This document shows, piece by piece, positions 42,068 through 51,633 of a stretch of DNA of 64,000 nucleotides (positions are counted from its first letter, which is position 1; each line of letters opens with the position of its first letter). The notes under the pieces are model-generated. The model was not told the DNA's origin. It was given only the letters and a program-made list of their open reading frames with translations, and searched no databases. A program made the translations under genes and the position numbers. Source of the stretch: IMCC2047 sp041395865 (GTDB taxonomy: Bacteria > Pseudomonadota > Gammaproteobacteria > Pseudomonadales > IMCC2047); contig JAWKZQ010000014.1 of NCBI GenBank assembly GCA_041395865.1, positions 4,197 to 68,196 of the forward strand, given 5' to 3'.

Positions 42068-43488
42068 CCGTTTTCCAGCGCCTTAAGCATCGCCGATTCG
42101 ACCGTCGAATCAAAGGTCCAGTTTTTCATGAAGCGCCGCTTATCCTTAGCCATGGCCTTTTCCAGGCTTTGAGCCGACCTGTGCAGCTTCATGCTGTCCA
42201 GGTCGATGACCGATAAGCCGCCGCCGTGCATTAAGAAATTAGTGGCCTTGAAATCGCCATGGCTGAGTTTAAGCAGCGCCATCTTCTTGAACAGGTCAGC
42301 AAACTGGTTGCTCAAAACGGCCAGCGCCGGTGGCTGTGCCGCCATCTTCCTGGCATAGGCCAGGGCATCCTCTTCGGCCAGGCACTCGGAAATGAAATAG
42401 GCACGCCCTCGAAAAGGTCCGCAGCGTTCCTCAAGCAATGCCAAAGGCTTTGGCGTATCAATCTGGTAAAACTGCAAGAGCTGGGCGTTACGCCAAGACA
42501 ACCAAGCCCGGCTTGGGCGCCAAAAACGTGACAGCCAGTGGCCAAAACCCTTGATATTGTATCGCTTCACGACACAGGCCATGCCGTCCAGCTGAACCTT
42601 CGCGACAGTCGCACTATTCCCATCCTTGAGCAACTCTCCCGCCTCAATGTAGTGATCCGGGCGCTCGAGAAGACTTTGTAATGCGGCAGTCTCGGCCTGT
42701 CGGTCAACAACCACAAAGCGAGCCCAGCTTTTACTTGCCTTAAATTGGGTACAATCGCGAAAAGCCTTTTTCAGGAAACGCCGCTGACGATCGCTACGCT
42801 GCTTCTCCACGGCCTGCTGAAACATGGCGCGGTAGCTATCCTCCGCCCAGCCCCTATGCTGGCAATAGCAGGCAAAAAGCTCCGCCGACTTCTCGCCCAA
42901 ATGGAGGGGCAGCTGTACTACAAAGAGCGCCAGGTTCTGTATCGCCGCGCCCGTACTTAGCGTTGCCCCCTTTTGTACCGCATCACCATCAACCAGGTAA
43001 AGCCGGTCATCACTGACCAGGAAGTTATCCAGGTGACAGTCCTGATGCAACAGACCCTGCTGATGCAGCCGGGCCATCATGCCAACCGCCATCTTCAAGT
43101 ATTCGGCGCCTGTTTGCCCATTGACAGCATACCCTTCGGACAAATGTCGAACCGCTGGCAGATAATCCAGCAGCAGTACCTCTGCACCATTATCACTGAG
43201 CCTTGCCTGCCCCCGAATAACGGCTGTATCAACCCCGGCATCATGCATCGCCTCAACGCCAGAGCGCTCCCGCTCGATATACTTGGCGCGGTTTGAATCA
43301 AGAAACAATTTGCCCAGGTAAACCTGCTCATCGAGCAGCATTTTCACCACAACACGCCGCTCCGGAACCAGTCTCAGGACTTGCACACATTGAGCCGACT
43401 GTATTCGCCCATCGACGTCCAGCTCAACCTCAAAAGGCGCGCTAAGCTCGCGCCCCAACGCCCTTAAATCGGCACTACTCAACACCAT
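42064..43488 (-). CDS. Tandem double kinase-like protein (LPS core kinase family)
   Basis: A 474-residue protein with two kinase-like modules. The N-terminal one has HQDCHLDNFLVSDDRLYLVDGDAVQ (about residue 150); the C-terminal one has LSHGDFKATNFLMHGGGLSVIDLDSMKL (about residue 420). Both keep H-x-D...N and an acidic D at the metal site, so both may be active. Family members act on lipopolysaccharide core heptoses or related sugars (WaaP/InaA/KdkA-like). The start is at the ATG 43488, within the end of waaP; the ATG at 43524 is the alternative. It follows waaP in the LPS operon. Confidence 0.75.
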   Translation of the reverse strand: MVLSSADLRALGRELSAPFEVELDVDGRIQSAQCVQVLRLVPERRVVVKMLLDEQVYLGKLFLDSNRAKYIERERSGVEAMHDAGVDTAVIRGQARLSDNGAEVLLLDYLPAVRHLSEGYAVNGQTGAEYLKMAVGMMARLHQQGLLHQDCHLDNFLVSDDRLYLVDGDAVQKGATLSTGAAIQNLALFVVQLPLHLGEKSAELFACYCQHRGWAEDSYRAMFQQAVEKQRSDRQRRFLKKAFRDCTQFKASKSWARFVVVDRQAETAALQSLLERPDHYIEAGELLKDGNSATVAKVQLDGMACVVKRYNIKGFGHWLSRFWRPSRAWLSWRNAQLLQFYQIDTPKPLALLEERCGPFRGRAYFISECLAEEDALAYARKMAAQPPALAVLSNQFADLFKKMALLKLSHGDFKATNFLMHGGGLSVIDLDSMKLHRSAQSLEKAMAKDKRRFMKNWTFDSTVESAMLKALENG

Positions 43489-44335
43489 GATCAACACCCT
43501 GCGCAGAGGCAGTCTGCCCGACAATGCCCTTGCGCACGCCCTTGGCGTAGAGTTGCTGCGCCCGTTGATTCACCGCCTGCCAGAACGCTTTATCATTAAG
43601 CACCGTCTCCCGCAGGGAGCGACCCATGTAGCTGCGCATAAAGCGCAGGATGTCGCGCTTGGTCAGTCCGATTTCCATCGCCGAGAAATACAGGGCGCCA
43701 ATATCTTTAACAGCCCAGCGAACCGGCATGTTTTTGCGCTGCTGCATGCGATGCAGGTCAATCAGGTGCAAGTGGATATGCTCGCCACAAATGGGCCCCG
43801 TCTCAGGAAGACAGCGAACATCCAGGTGAAAGTGACAAATATAATAGTCCCGGTGGTTAAGGCCGTTTCCATGGAGGACTCGACTCATGCTGGCAATACG
43901 CTCAATCAGCAGTCTTTTAAACCGGACCTGCGGCGGCCGTTGCAGCCAGTCCCGACAATAATCCTCCAGGCTTTCCGTCCCCACCAGGTCTTCCGTGACA
44001 ATAAAGGAAAGCCTTCTGGCCGGGTTGCAACCACGCTCACCAAAGGCGGCTACCGTCATGGTTTCAACATGGAGTTGCTGCAAACGCAGGACAGCCTGAT
44101 ACTCTTGCGCTGCACCCAGGATAGGCCGGTTGAACTGCAAACAATTCTTGAGGATTTCCTTCCAGCCAACACCCCGGTGCAGCTTCAAAAAGTAACTTTT
44201 CCCAGCAAGCTCGAAACGCAGCGTTCTGCGGTCTTTAACTTCGCGAAACACCTCGCCCTGGAGCCGTTGCACAACATCGAAAGGGTCCTCACCTTGCCAG
44301 GCCTTCTGAAGGTCCTCTCGCAAATACAGTTTCAT
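43475..44335 (-). CDS. waaP: LPS core heptose(I) kinase
   Basis: A 286-residue kinase that phosphorylates heptose I of the LPS inner core, a step essential for membrane integrity in Pseudomonas. It begins MKLYLREDLQKAWQGEDPFDVV, contains KSYFLKLHRGVGWKEILKNC, LNHRDYYICHFHLD (catalytic loop, H-R-D) and HLIDLHRMQQR (DLH metal site), all typical of WaaP. Length agrees with the family (265-290). ATGA overlap with waaG. Confidence 0.92.
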   Translation of the reverse strand: MKLYLREDLQKAWQGEDPFDVVQRLQGEVFREVKDRRTLRFELAGKSYFLKLHRGVGWKEILKNCLQFNRPILGAAQEYQAVLRLQQLHVETMTVAAFGERGCNPARRLSFIVTEDLVGTESLEDYCRDWLQRPPQVRFKRLLIERIASMSRVLHGNGLNHRDYYICHFHLDVRCLPETGPICGEHIHLHLIDLHRMQQRKNMPVRWAVKDIGALYFSAMEIGLTKRDILRFMRSYMGRSLRETVLNDKAFWQAVNQRAQQLYAKGVRKGIVGQTASAQGVDHGVE

Positions 44336-45462
44336 GCCGCTTTCCCGGCAGCAAACCGCTCAATCAGCTCAGCCGCATGATCGACCAGGCTATAAATATT
44401 CGCGTGATGCGCATAGGCAACCCCGTTCTGGCGCCAAACGCTTCTTTCCCCGGCGGTCAGCATGCCCTCCAGTTGTTGATTCAATGCCGCTTGCTCAAAG
44501 GGCAACGGCAGAACCCGACCCGCCCGGGCATCCTCGATATACTTCGCATACCCACAGGCCGCCGTTGTCAGTACAGGCAGGCCCGCGACCACAGCTTCCA
44601 GCAGCACAGTGCCGGTGTTTTCATGGTAAGCCGGGTGGATTAACAGGTCGGCCCCCAGCAGAAAGCGCGGAATATCATCTCTGCCGGGAAAGAAGGTCAC
44701 CTGATCAGAGAGATTCAGTTTTCCGGCCTGAGCAATAAATTTTTTCGGATTATCCTGCCCAATCACAAATAGCCGGGCACGTTTTTTTAGCGCCTCAGGC
44801 AGCGCCGCCAACCCAAGCAGGGCCCGATCCACTCCCTTGGTTTTAAAACCGGAGCCGACCATTAACAAAAGCAGGTCCTGCTCGCCCAGCGAGAACTCGC
44901 GCCGAAAATCGGCACGAATCTCACTCGCATTTTGCGGAGCGATACGGTCTTTGCTGATGCCCGGCGGCAGCAGATGAAAACGCTTCGCCTCCGTACCATA
45001 CAGTTCCTGGTACACAGCCTGCTGCAGCTCGGAAATCATCAGGATTTCAACCGCTTTTCCGCGCCCAAAAATTGATTCTTCGTAGCGCTTAAAATGTCGG
45101 TAACGGGGTGTCAGGGCATAGAGTTTGCCGCGTTCCTGAACGGCTTTAGCGGCATAACAGCCATCAGCCGCATAATAAACATCCAGGCCCGGCATCTTGT
45201 TAAAACCTACCACGCAGTCGACCGGGTGGTTCAGCAAATCGCGCTGCATAAAATCCGTAAAAGATCGGTTTTTAGCCTGACTGGTTTTACCTTTGACGGG
45301 CACCTTGACGATGTCGAAGGATGGCGGAGCCTCGCCCTGCCAGCTGTTGCAGTACACCCTAATCTGGTGTCCTTTCGCCTGCACGGCTTCTGCGATGCGC
45401 AGGAAATCCCGCTGCAGGCCGCCGTAGGGAAAATACTTATAAAGCGCAAACGCGAACTTCAT
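44332..45462 (-). CDS. waaG: LPS core glucosyltransferase I (GT4)
   Basis: A 376-residue glycosyltransferase of family GT4 that adds the first hexose to heptose II of the LPS core on the cytoplasmic face. Opens FAFALYKYFPYGGLQRDFLRIAEAVQAKGHQIRVY; donor-binding LLLMVGSGFKTKGVDRALLGLAAL and the EX7E motif in HPAYHENTGTVLLEAVVAGLPVLTTAACG. Order and length fit WaaG of Pseudomonas. ATGA overlaps on both sides (waaC and waaP). Confidence 0.92.
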   Translation of the reverse strand: MKFAFALYKYFPYGGLQRDFLRIAEAVQAKGHQIRVYCNSWQGEAPPSFDIVKVPVKGKTSQAKNRSFTDFMQRDLLNHPVDCVVGFNKMPGLDVYYAADGCYAAKAVQERGKLYALTPRYRHFKRYEESIFGRGKAVEILMISELQQAVYQELYGTEAKRFHLLPPGISKDRIAPQNASEIRADFRREFSLGEQDLLLLMVGSGFKTKGVDRALLGLAALPEALKKRARLFVIGQDNPKKFIAQAGKLNLSDQVTFFPGRDDIPRFLLGADLLIHPAYHENTGTVLLEAVVAGLPVLTTAACGYAKYIEDARAGRVLPLPFEQAALNQQLEGMLTAGERSVWRQNGVAYAHHANIYSLVDHAAELIERFAAGKAA

Positions 45463-46466
45463 CGGCTGCGCTCCAACGCCAGACGCTCATTCAGTTGCGC
45501 AAACACAATGTCCGGCGTCAGTGGCGCAAAAACCTGGGGCTCAACACCGGCAGCTTTTTGGGAAGGGTAATTTTTAGCCAGCAAATGGCTCTGGTGGGCG
45601 CCATAGGTACCAACCAGCCCCGGGTCTGTTGGACCGTACAAGGTAATATTGGGCGTAGCCATCGCGGCGGTCAGGTGCGCAAGCCCCGTATCAACCGACA
45701 CGACCGCGCGGGCCTCGCCAATGATGCTCGCCAATTGGCTTAAGGTAGAGCGCGGCAACACCTCAACATGAGAGCCTGTTTCCGCAATCCGCTGCGCACG
45801 CTGGCACTCGACATCATTGCCCCAAGGCAGCAGAATTTTCAGCCCCGATGAGGCCAGCAGCCTGGCCAGTTCACACCAGTACGCTTCCGGCCAGTGCTTG
45901 GTCGGCCAGGTGGTACCGTGGCAGAAAAGCAGGTAGTCGCCCTGATGTGGGCTCTGCGGCAGGCGCTGCCGATCTATCTGGTATTCGCCTAACGTGCCCG
46001 GCACCGCGTAACCCAGCGCAGCCGCAAACAACTGGCGGGTTCGTTCCACCGCATGCTGCCCTTTGGGAACATGGATTTTATGCTGATAAAAACGACTGGC
46101 TAAAGGCTCGCGCGCCGACTGTTTATCAAGCCCATAACGTTCGCCCCGGGTATAGCGGCATAACCAGGCGCTCTTCAATAACCCTTGCGCATCAATAACC
46201 GCATCGTAATCAGTCGCTCGAATATCCCGCTTAAAGCGCGCCCATTCGCCCGAGGCACGAGCCTTAAGCGGGTGTTTGCGCCAGCGTCGCAGCGCAACAG
46301 GAATGACATTATTGACAGTGGCATGCCAGGAAGGCACCTGTGCAAACCCCTCTTCAACCACCCAGTCGAACTGGATATCCTGCACATTGGCAGCGGCATC
46401 GGTTAATGCCGGCAAGGTATGCACCACATCCCCCAGTGAAGAGGTTTTAATAATCAGCACCTTCAC
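45459..46466 (-). CDS. waaC: LPS heptosyltransferase I (GT9)
   Basis: A 335-residue GT9 transferase that adds the first heptose to Kdo in lipopolysaccharide. Begins MKVLIIKTSSLGDVVHTLPALTDA; FDWVVEEGFAQVPSWH; LLFCHGTTWPTKHWPEAYW and VSVDTGLAHLTAAMATPNITLYGPTDPGLVG (GT9 acceptor/donor motifs). Typical length of WaaC. Seven bases after waaF. Confidence 0.94.
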   Translation of the reverse strand: MKVLIIKTSSLGDVVHTLPALTDAAANVQDIQFDWVVEEGFAQVPSWHATVNNVIPVALRRWRKHPLKARASGEWARFKRDIRATDYDAVIDAQGLLKSAWLCRYTRGERYGLDKQSAREPLASRFYQHKIHVPKGQHAVERTRQLFAAALGYAVPGTLGEYQIDRQRLPQSPHQGDYLLFCHGTTWPTKHWPEAYWCELARLLASSGLKILLPWGNDVECQRAQRIAETGSHVEVLPRSTLSQLASIIGEARAVVSVDTGLAHLTAAMATPNITLYGPTDPGLVGTYGAHQSHLLAKNYPSQKAAGVEPQVFAPLTPDIVFAQLNERLALERSR

Positions 46467-46473
46467 GGTCTTT

Positions 46474-47514
46474 TCAACCTGTCATTGTTACGGTTTCGTC
46501 CAGCAATTGCCGCAAACTATCCAGCACCTGCTGCGCGGGAAGATCCTTCAGGCACTTCAGGTGTCCCAACGGGCACTCACGCTTGAAACAGGGGCTGCAT
46601 TCTATTCCGGTCCGCAGCACCCTGACCTGCTCGTTAAGCGGCGGCGTAAAATCGGGGGAAGAGGAGCCATAAACCACCACCAGCGGGCGCGCCAGGGCAG
46701 CCGCGATATGCATCAGTCCGGAGTCGTTACTCACCACCGCATCGGCGACGGACATCAAATCCACCGCATCGGCTAGGCTGGTCTCGCCGGCCAGGTTATG
46801 GCAGTGTGCCTGGGCAGCCTCCGCCAATTGCCCCTTGATCCGCTCAGCAACCTCATGATCCTTTCCCGAGCCAAACAGCCACACCTGCCAGCCTTCGTTA
46901 ATTTTATGCTGAGCCACGGTCGCGTAATGATTGGTCGGCCAGCGTTTAGCTTCGCCAAACTCAGCACCGGGGCAAAGTGCCAATACAGGCTTTTCCAGGT
47001 TCAGTAAGTAGCCTTGCAGGCAAGCCTTAACGTTCGCGGCATCCACGACCAGTTCAGGTCGCGGCAGGGAGTCCGGCAGTTTTTTACCGGGCGGGTGAGC
47101 CAGCGCGATAAAACGCTCGATCATGAGCGGGTAGCGCTTTTTATCCAGCAGCCGGATATCGTTGAGCAGCCCGTAGCGCATCTCACCGCGCCAACCGGTA
47201 CGTTGGGGAATTCGAGCAAAGAAAGGCACCAGTGCGGACTTCCAGGAGTTCGGCAGTACGATAGCCTCATCGTACTTTTCGGCAGCCAGCTGCCTGCCAA
47301 GCTGGCGCCGCATACCGAGCTCAAACGATCCGTGGCCAATAGGCATGGAAAGCGCTTTGGCGACCTGCGGCATTCGCTCAAGGATGGGGCGGCTCCACTC
47401 GGGAGCCAGCACATCGATTTGTGTATCCGGGTCGCGGGCCTTTAGCGCAATAAACAACGTCTGCGCCATGACCATGTCCCCCACCCAGGAAGGGCCAACA
47501 ACCAATATTTTCAC
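46474..47514 (-). CDS. waaF: LPS heptosyltransferase II (GT9)
   Basis: A 346-residue GT9 transferase that adds the second heptose. MKILVVGPSWVGDMVMAQTLFIALK, ALCPGAEFGEAKRWPTNHYATVA, VSNDSGLMHIAAALARPLVVVYGSSSPDFTPPL and the closing ECSPCFKRECPLGHLKCLKDL (cysteine-rich tail of WaaF) are present. The upstream ilvE stop is 22 bases away. Confidence 0.95.
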   Translation of the reverse strand: MKILVVGPSWVGDMVMAQTLFIALKARDPDTQIDVLAPEWSRPILERMPQVAKALSMPIGHGSFELGMRRQLGRQLAAEKYDEAIVLPNSWKSALVPFFARIPQRTGWRGEMRYGLLNDIRLLDKKRYPLMIERFIALAHPPGKKLPDSLPRPELVVDAANVKACLQGYLLNLEKPVLALCPGAEFGEAKRWPTNHYATVAQHKINEGWQVWLFGSGKDHEVAERIKGQLAEAAQAHCHNLAGETSLADAVDLMSVADAVVSNDSGLMHIAAALARPLVVVYGSSSPDFTPPLNEQVRVLRTGIECSPCFKRECPLGHLKCLKDLPAQQVLDSLRQLLDETVTMTG

Positions 47515-47536
47515 AGCAGCCCCTCCTGGAGAGTAA

Positions 47537-48469
47537 TCAAGCTACCGGCGTCAGCCACTCCGCATATTCAGAACGGCGTCCCATCACCTGATCGAAGTAC
47601 ATGCTTTGCAGTTTTTCAGTAATCGGGCCGCGCGATCCGCAGCCGATGACACGACCGTCCAGGGATTGAATCGGCAGTACTTCAGCCGCGGTGCCCGTAA
47701 AGAACGCCTCATCGGCCACATAAACCTCGTCGCGGGTAATACGGCGCTCAACGACTTTAATACCCAAATCATCGGCGAAACGCATGATGGTATTGCGGGT
47801 AATACCGTCCAGGCAGGATGTCAGCTCCGGCGTCATCATCACGCCATCGCGGATCACGAAAATGTTCTCGCCGCTGCCCTCGGCAATATAGCCTTCCGGA
47901 TCCAGCAGCAGCGTTTCGTCTGCGCCGCTATCCAGGGCCTCACGCAAGGCAAGAATGGAGTTCGTGTAGTTACCAACCGCCTTGGCCTTACACATGGTCA
48001 CGTTAACATGGTGACGCGTATAGGAGGAGGTGCGAACCTTCATGCCCTTTTCCATCAACTCGGGCGACACATAGGAGGGCCAGCTCCAGGCAGCGATCAT
48101 GACGTGGGTTTTCAGCTGGTCGGCACGCAGCCCCATACCTTCTGACCCCAGGAAACACAGCGGGCGCAGGTAAGCGGCCTCCAGGTTGTTGTCACGAACC
48201 ACCTGGCGTTGCGCTTCGTTCAGTTCCTCTTTGCTGAAGGGCATCTCCATATTCAGGATATGCGCCGAACGGAACAGCCGGTCAGTATGATCCTGCAGAC
48301 GGAAAATACTGGGCCCCTTTTCGGTGTTATAGGCGCGCACACCCTCAAAAACACCCAACCCATAGTGCAATGTGTGGGTTAACACATGTACCTTGGCTTC
48401 ACGCCAGGGCACCATTTCTCCGTCCAGCCAAATCTGGCCATCAAGATCCGCCATCGACACTGGTTTCAT
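47537..48469 (-). CDS. ilvE: Branched-chain amino acid aminotransferase
   Basis: A 310-residue class IV PLP-dependent aminotransferase catalysing the last step of Ile, Leu and Val synthesis. FEGVRAYNTEKGPSIFRLQDHTDRLFRSA, the PLP lysine in MCKAKAVGNYTNSILA (the catalytic Lys follows the MCKA motif), GYIAEGSGENIFVIRDG and TRNTIMRFADDLGI are typical. Start at 48469 after an AGGAGA site; an ATG five codons in is possible. The glnE-ilvE-waaF order is that of Pseudomonas. Confidence 0.95.
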   Translation of the reverse strand: MKPVSMADLDGQIWLDGEMVPWREAKVHVLTHTLHYGLGVFEGVRAYNTEKGPSIFRLQDHTDRLFRSAHILNMEMPFSKEELNEAQRQVVRDNNLEAAYLRPLCFLGSEGMGLRADQLKTHVMIAAWSWPSYVSPELMEKGMKVRTSSYTRHHVNVTMCKAKAVGNYTNSILALREALDSGADETLLLDPEGYIAEGSGENIFVIRDGVMMTPELTSCLDGITRNTIMRFADDLGIKVVERRITRDEVYVADEAFFTGTAAEVLPIQSLDGRVIGCGSRGPITEKLQSMYFDQVMGRRSEYAEWLTPVA

Positions 48470-48582
48470 ACCAGATTTCTCCTATCTTATTACTGAAGCG
48501 CCCGGAGCGCCTGTTATTAATAACGGCCCACCGGGCACTGCGGGACAGCTCGAGGAAACGAGACTGTCCGGAATCTATTTTT

Positions 48583-51552
48583 TTATTCGTAAGGCTTAAG
48601 CACCTGCTGCCAGATTCGCATCACCGCTTCACGGTATGGTAGCAGCCCGGCCTGTTCGGCTTCGGACTGGCTCAGTCGGCTGGGCTGTTGGTCCAGCGTC
48701 AGCCGGTGTATCACCGTCCGCAATGCTTTGTAGGCTTCGCGAAGCCAATCCGCATCCGCCGCTGAAAAAAGCTGCAACTGCTCCAGCGTCTCGAGGATAC
48801 GAATATTGTCGGTGTATTGTAATAGTTCTGGATGGTTTTGTGACCACCGCAATACGGCATATTGCACAATAAACTCAATATCCACGATGCCACCGGCATC
48901 GTATTTAAGCCCAAAAGTCCGTTTCAGCACCTCCTGATCCCGTTTATGGGTGGCAAACATCTCCGTAATCTTGCCACGCATTTCCAAAACCTGTTGTCGC
49001 AGCTCAGACTCTTCGCGCGATTTGGAAAGAATTTCCCGTCGCAGCTGCTCGAACTGGGCCTGCACCCGCGCCGACCCGGTAATCACCCGCGCACGAACCA
49101 GCGCCTGATGTTCCCAGGTCCAGGCCTGCTTGTTCTGGTACGCCTCAAAACCCTCGAGGGAAGTGACCAGCAGCCCCGAGGAACCGGAAGGACGCAAGCG
49201 CATATCGACTTCGTAAAGCTGGCCCGCCGCCGTCAGGGTGGTCAGCAGATGAATGATGCGCTGGGCCAGGCGCGTAAAGAATACCGAGTTCTCAATGGGC
49301 CGCTCACCATCCGTCATCAGGTGATTGGGCGCATCATCAAGGAACACCAGATCCAGGTCCGAACCGTAACCCAGCTCCAAGCCGCCTAATTTGCCATAGC
49401 CCACAATAATAAAACTCGGATCGCAGGGAACAGCATCCGCCTGCTGCGGCACGCCGTACTTGTCGGTCATGTGCTTCCAGGCCATCTGCAGCACTTCGTT
49501 CAGCACTGCTTCGGCAATATAGGTCAGATGATCGCTGACCTTCATAATGGGCGAAACGCCCACCACCTCGGAAGCGGCCACCCGCAACACCTGGGCCCGC
49601 TTGAAGTAGCGCAGGCAATCCATCTGTTCCTCAACGTCGTCCTCGGGAATACGTAGCAGGTGCTGGCGTAATTCGCTGCGCAACGCGTCGGGATCGAGCG
49701 GATTATAGAGATCATTCACGTCCAGCAACTCGTCCAGCAAAATTGGATGCAGAGCCAACTCTTCTGCGATCCAGGGGCTCGCTGCGCAAAGCGTCACCAG
49801 CTGTGTCATGGCGCCCGGGTTTTCCACCAGCAGCACCAGGTAGGCGGTGCGGCGCAACACCGATTCAACCAGGGGCAAAACCCGTTCCAGCGCCTGGACC
49901 GGCTGTTTAACGGTCGCCAGTTCCGCCAGCAGCATCGGCATCACTTCATCCAACCGCTGCTGGGGAATCGGCTGTAAAGAAGCCACCTTCTTACTGGTCG
50001 CCAGCTGCTGCAGGCTTTTTAAGACATCCGCGGCATCGTCAAACCCATTACCCGACACGAACTCGGCAGCCCACTCCTCATTAAGCTCCTGGCGGCTCAA
50101 CTGGCGCCATAGCACCTGCCACTGCTCAAGTTTGATGGACTTTTCATCCAGCTCCTCTTCTTCCTTGGGCGGGGCAATCAGGCGCACAAACTCTTCATGG
50201 ACAAAACGGCGGTGCCGATCAAGCGCTTCGCTGAAGGCCTGCCAGTCGGGAAAGCCCATGCTGTACGCCAGACGCAAGCGGCCCAGGTCGTCATCGGGCA
50301 GGCGCTGTGTCTGCTCATCCCGCACCGCCTGTAGCGCATGTTCCGTATTGCGAAGGAATTCATAGGCCTGCAATAACCCCTGCGCATCGGCTGTTGTCAT
50401 AATATCCAGCTCAACCAGGGTTTCAAAGACACCGCGCAGGCCGCGCTGCTGCAGTCGTTTATCCTTACCGCCGCGAATCAACTGAAACACCTGGGCAATA
50501 AACTCGATCTCCCGAATCCCCCCGGAACCCAGCTTGACGTTTTGCTGCAGGCCGCGCTGCTTTTCCTCACGGCGAATCAGCTCCTTCATGGAGCGCAGGG
50601 CTTCGATAGCGCCGTAATCGAGGTATTTTCGATAAACGAAGGGGCGCAGTTCATCGCGCAATTGAATGCCGGCCTGCTTATCGCCCGCCACAATACGCGC
50701 CTTGATCATGGCATAACGTTCCCAGTCGCGCCCCTGCAACTGGTAATACTGGCACATGGCATCAAAGTTAAGCGCCAGGGCGCCGCTCTGCCCGTAAGGG
50801 CGCAGGCGCATATCCACCCGGAATACGAAGCCATCGGCGGTGCGACTGTCGAGCACATGGATGAGGCGCTGCCCGAGACGCACAAAAAACTCCTGATTAT
50901 CCAGCTCGCGCTTGCCTCCACGCGTCACCCCTTTGCCCTGGTAGGTGAACATCAGGTCGATATCGGAAGAAACATTCAGTTCATTGGCACCCAGCTTGCC
51001 CATACCGATCACCACCATGCGCTGGGGCAGCCACTCATCATTCACCTGCGTGCAGGGGGTTCCCCATTTATCACAGGCCTGCTGGTAGAGCCATTCAAGC
51101 GCCTGGTCGATGCAAACATCGGCCAGCCAGCTCACTTCCGTCGTGGTATCCAGCAGCGACGCGCTACGCGCCAGATCACGCCAGATAATACGTAACTGCT
51201 CGCGCTGGCGGAACAAACGCAACTCACGCATCAGTTCCTCTTCGGTGACAATCGAGGCCAGTCTGTCGCTTAACTTGTCGATATAGGTTTGCTGATCGTA
51301 CCGGCGCAGCAGATCGCCGCTAGCAACCAGGTCAAAAAGCAACCCGGGCGCGGCACAACAGCTCTCCGCAACAAAATCGCTGCCCGCCCAGACCTTGGCC
51401 AGCTGGTCGACCAACTCTATCTGCCCTGCAAGCGCCTTTAAGGGCTCCGCGTAATCAGCCCCGGCGGCCTCTGTAAACTTTTGCCAATATTTATGAAAAA
51501 GCCTGTCCAGCGCTTCGGGCAAGGGATGTAACAGAGCCGGCAGTTCGCTCAT
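48583..51552 (-). CDS. glnE: Bifunctional glutamine synthetase adenylyltransferase/deadenylylase
   Basis: A 989-residue enzyme that adenylylates or deadenylylates GlnA in response to PII. It has two nucleotidyltransferase domains: GMGKLGANELNVSSDIDLMFTY (about residues 190-210, deadenylylase half) and YGKLGGLELGYGSDLDLVFLDD (about 720-740, adenylylase half), with the GSDID/GSDLDL metal motifs kept in each. GIRELEFIAQVFQLIRGG-like and GGIVDIEFIVQYAV are conserved family landmarks. Length matches E. coli GlnE (946) with extra N-terminal residues. Confidence 0.95.
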   Translation of the reverse strand: MSELPALLHPLPEALDRLFHKYWQKFTEAAGADYAEPLKALAGQIELVDQLAKVWAGSDFVAESCCAAPGLLFDLVASGDLLRRYDQQTYIDKLSDRLASIVTEEELMRELRLFRQREQLRIIWRDLARSASLLDTTTEVSWLADVCIDQALEWLYQQACDKWGTPCTQVNDEWLPQRMVVIGMGKLGANELNVSSDIDLMFTYQGKGVTRGGKRELDNQEFFVRLGQRLIHVLDSRTADGFVFRVDMRLRPYGQSGALALNFDAMCQYYQLQGRDWERYAMIKARIVAGDKQAGIQLRDELRPFVYRKYLDYGAIEALRSMKELIRREEKQRGLQQNVKLGSGGIREIEFIAQVFQLIRGGKDKRLQQRGLRGVFETLVELDIMTTADAQGLLQAYEFLRNTEHALQAVRDEQTQRLPDDDLGRLRLAYSMGFPDWQAFSEALDRHRRFVHEEFVRLIAPPKEEEELDEKSIKLEQWQVLWRQLSRQELNEEWAAEFVSGNGFDDAADVLKSLQQLATSKKVASLQPIPQQRLDEVMPMLLAELATVKQPVQALERVLPLVESVLRRTAYLVLLVENPGAMTQLVTLCAASPWIAEELALHPILLDELLDVNDLYNPLDPDALRSELRQHLLRIPEDDVEEQMDCLRYFKRAQVLRVAASEVVGVSPIMKVSDHLTYIAEAVLNEVLQMAWKHMTDKYGVPQQADAVPCDPSFIIVGYGKLGGLELGYGSDLDLVFLDDAPNHLMTDGERPIENSVFFTRLAQRIIHLLTTLTAAGQLYEVDMRLRPSGSSGLLVTSLEGFEAYQNKQAWTWEHQALVRARVITGSARVQAQFEQLRREILSKSREESELRQQVLEMRGKITEMFATHKRDQEVLKRTFGLKYDAGGIVDIEFIVQYAVLRWSQNHPELLQYTDNIRILETLEQLQLFSAADADWLREAYKALRTVIHRLTLDQQPSRLSQSEAEQAGLLPYREAVMRIWQQVLKPYE

Positions 51553-51633
51553 AAGCAGTTTCCAAATGAAGGGGAAGTCAGTTCGATTCTAGCGGTAAAA
51601 CCGGATCGACAAAACAAGCGCCTGGAATAAGGC

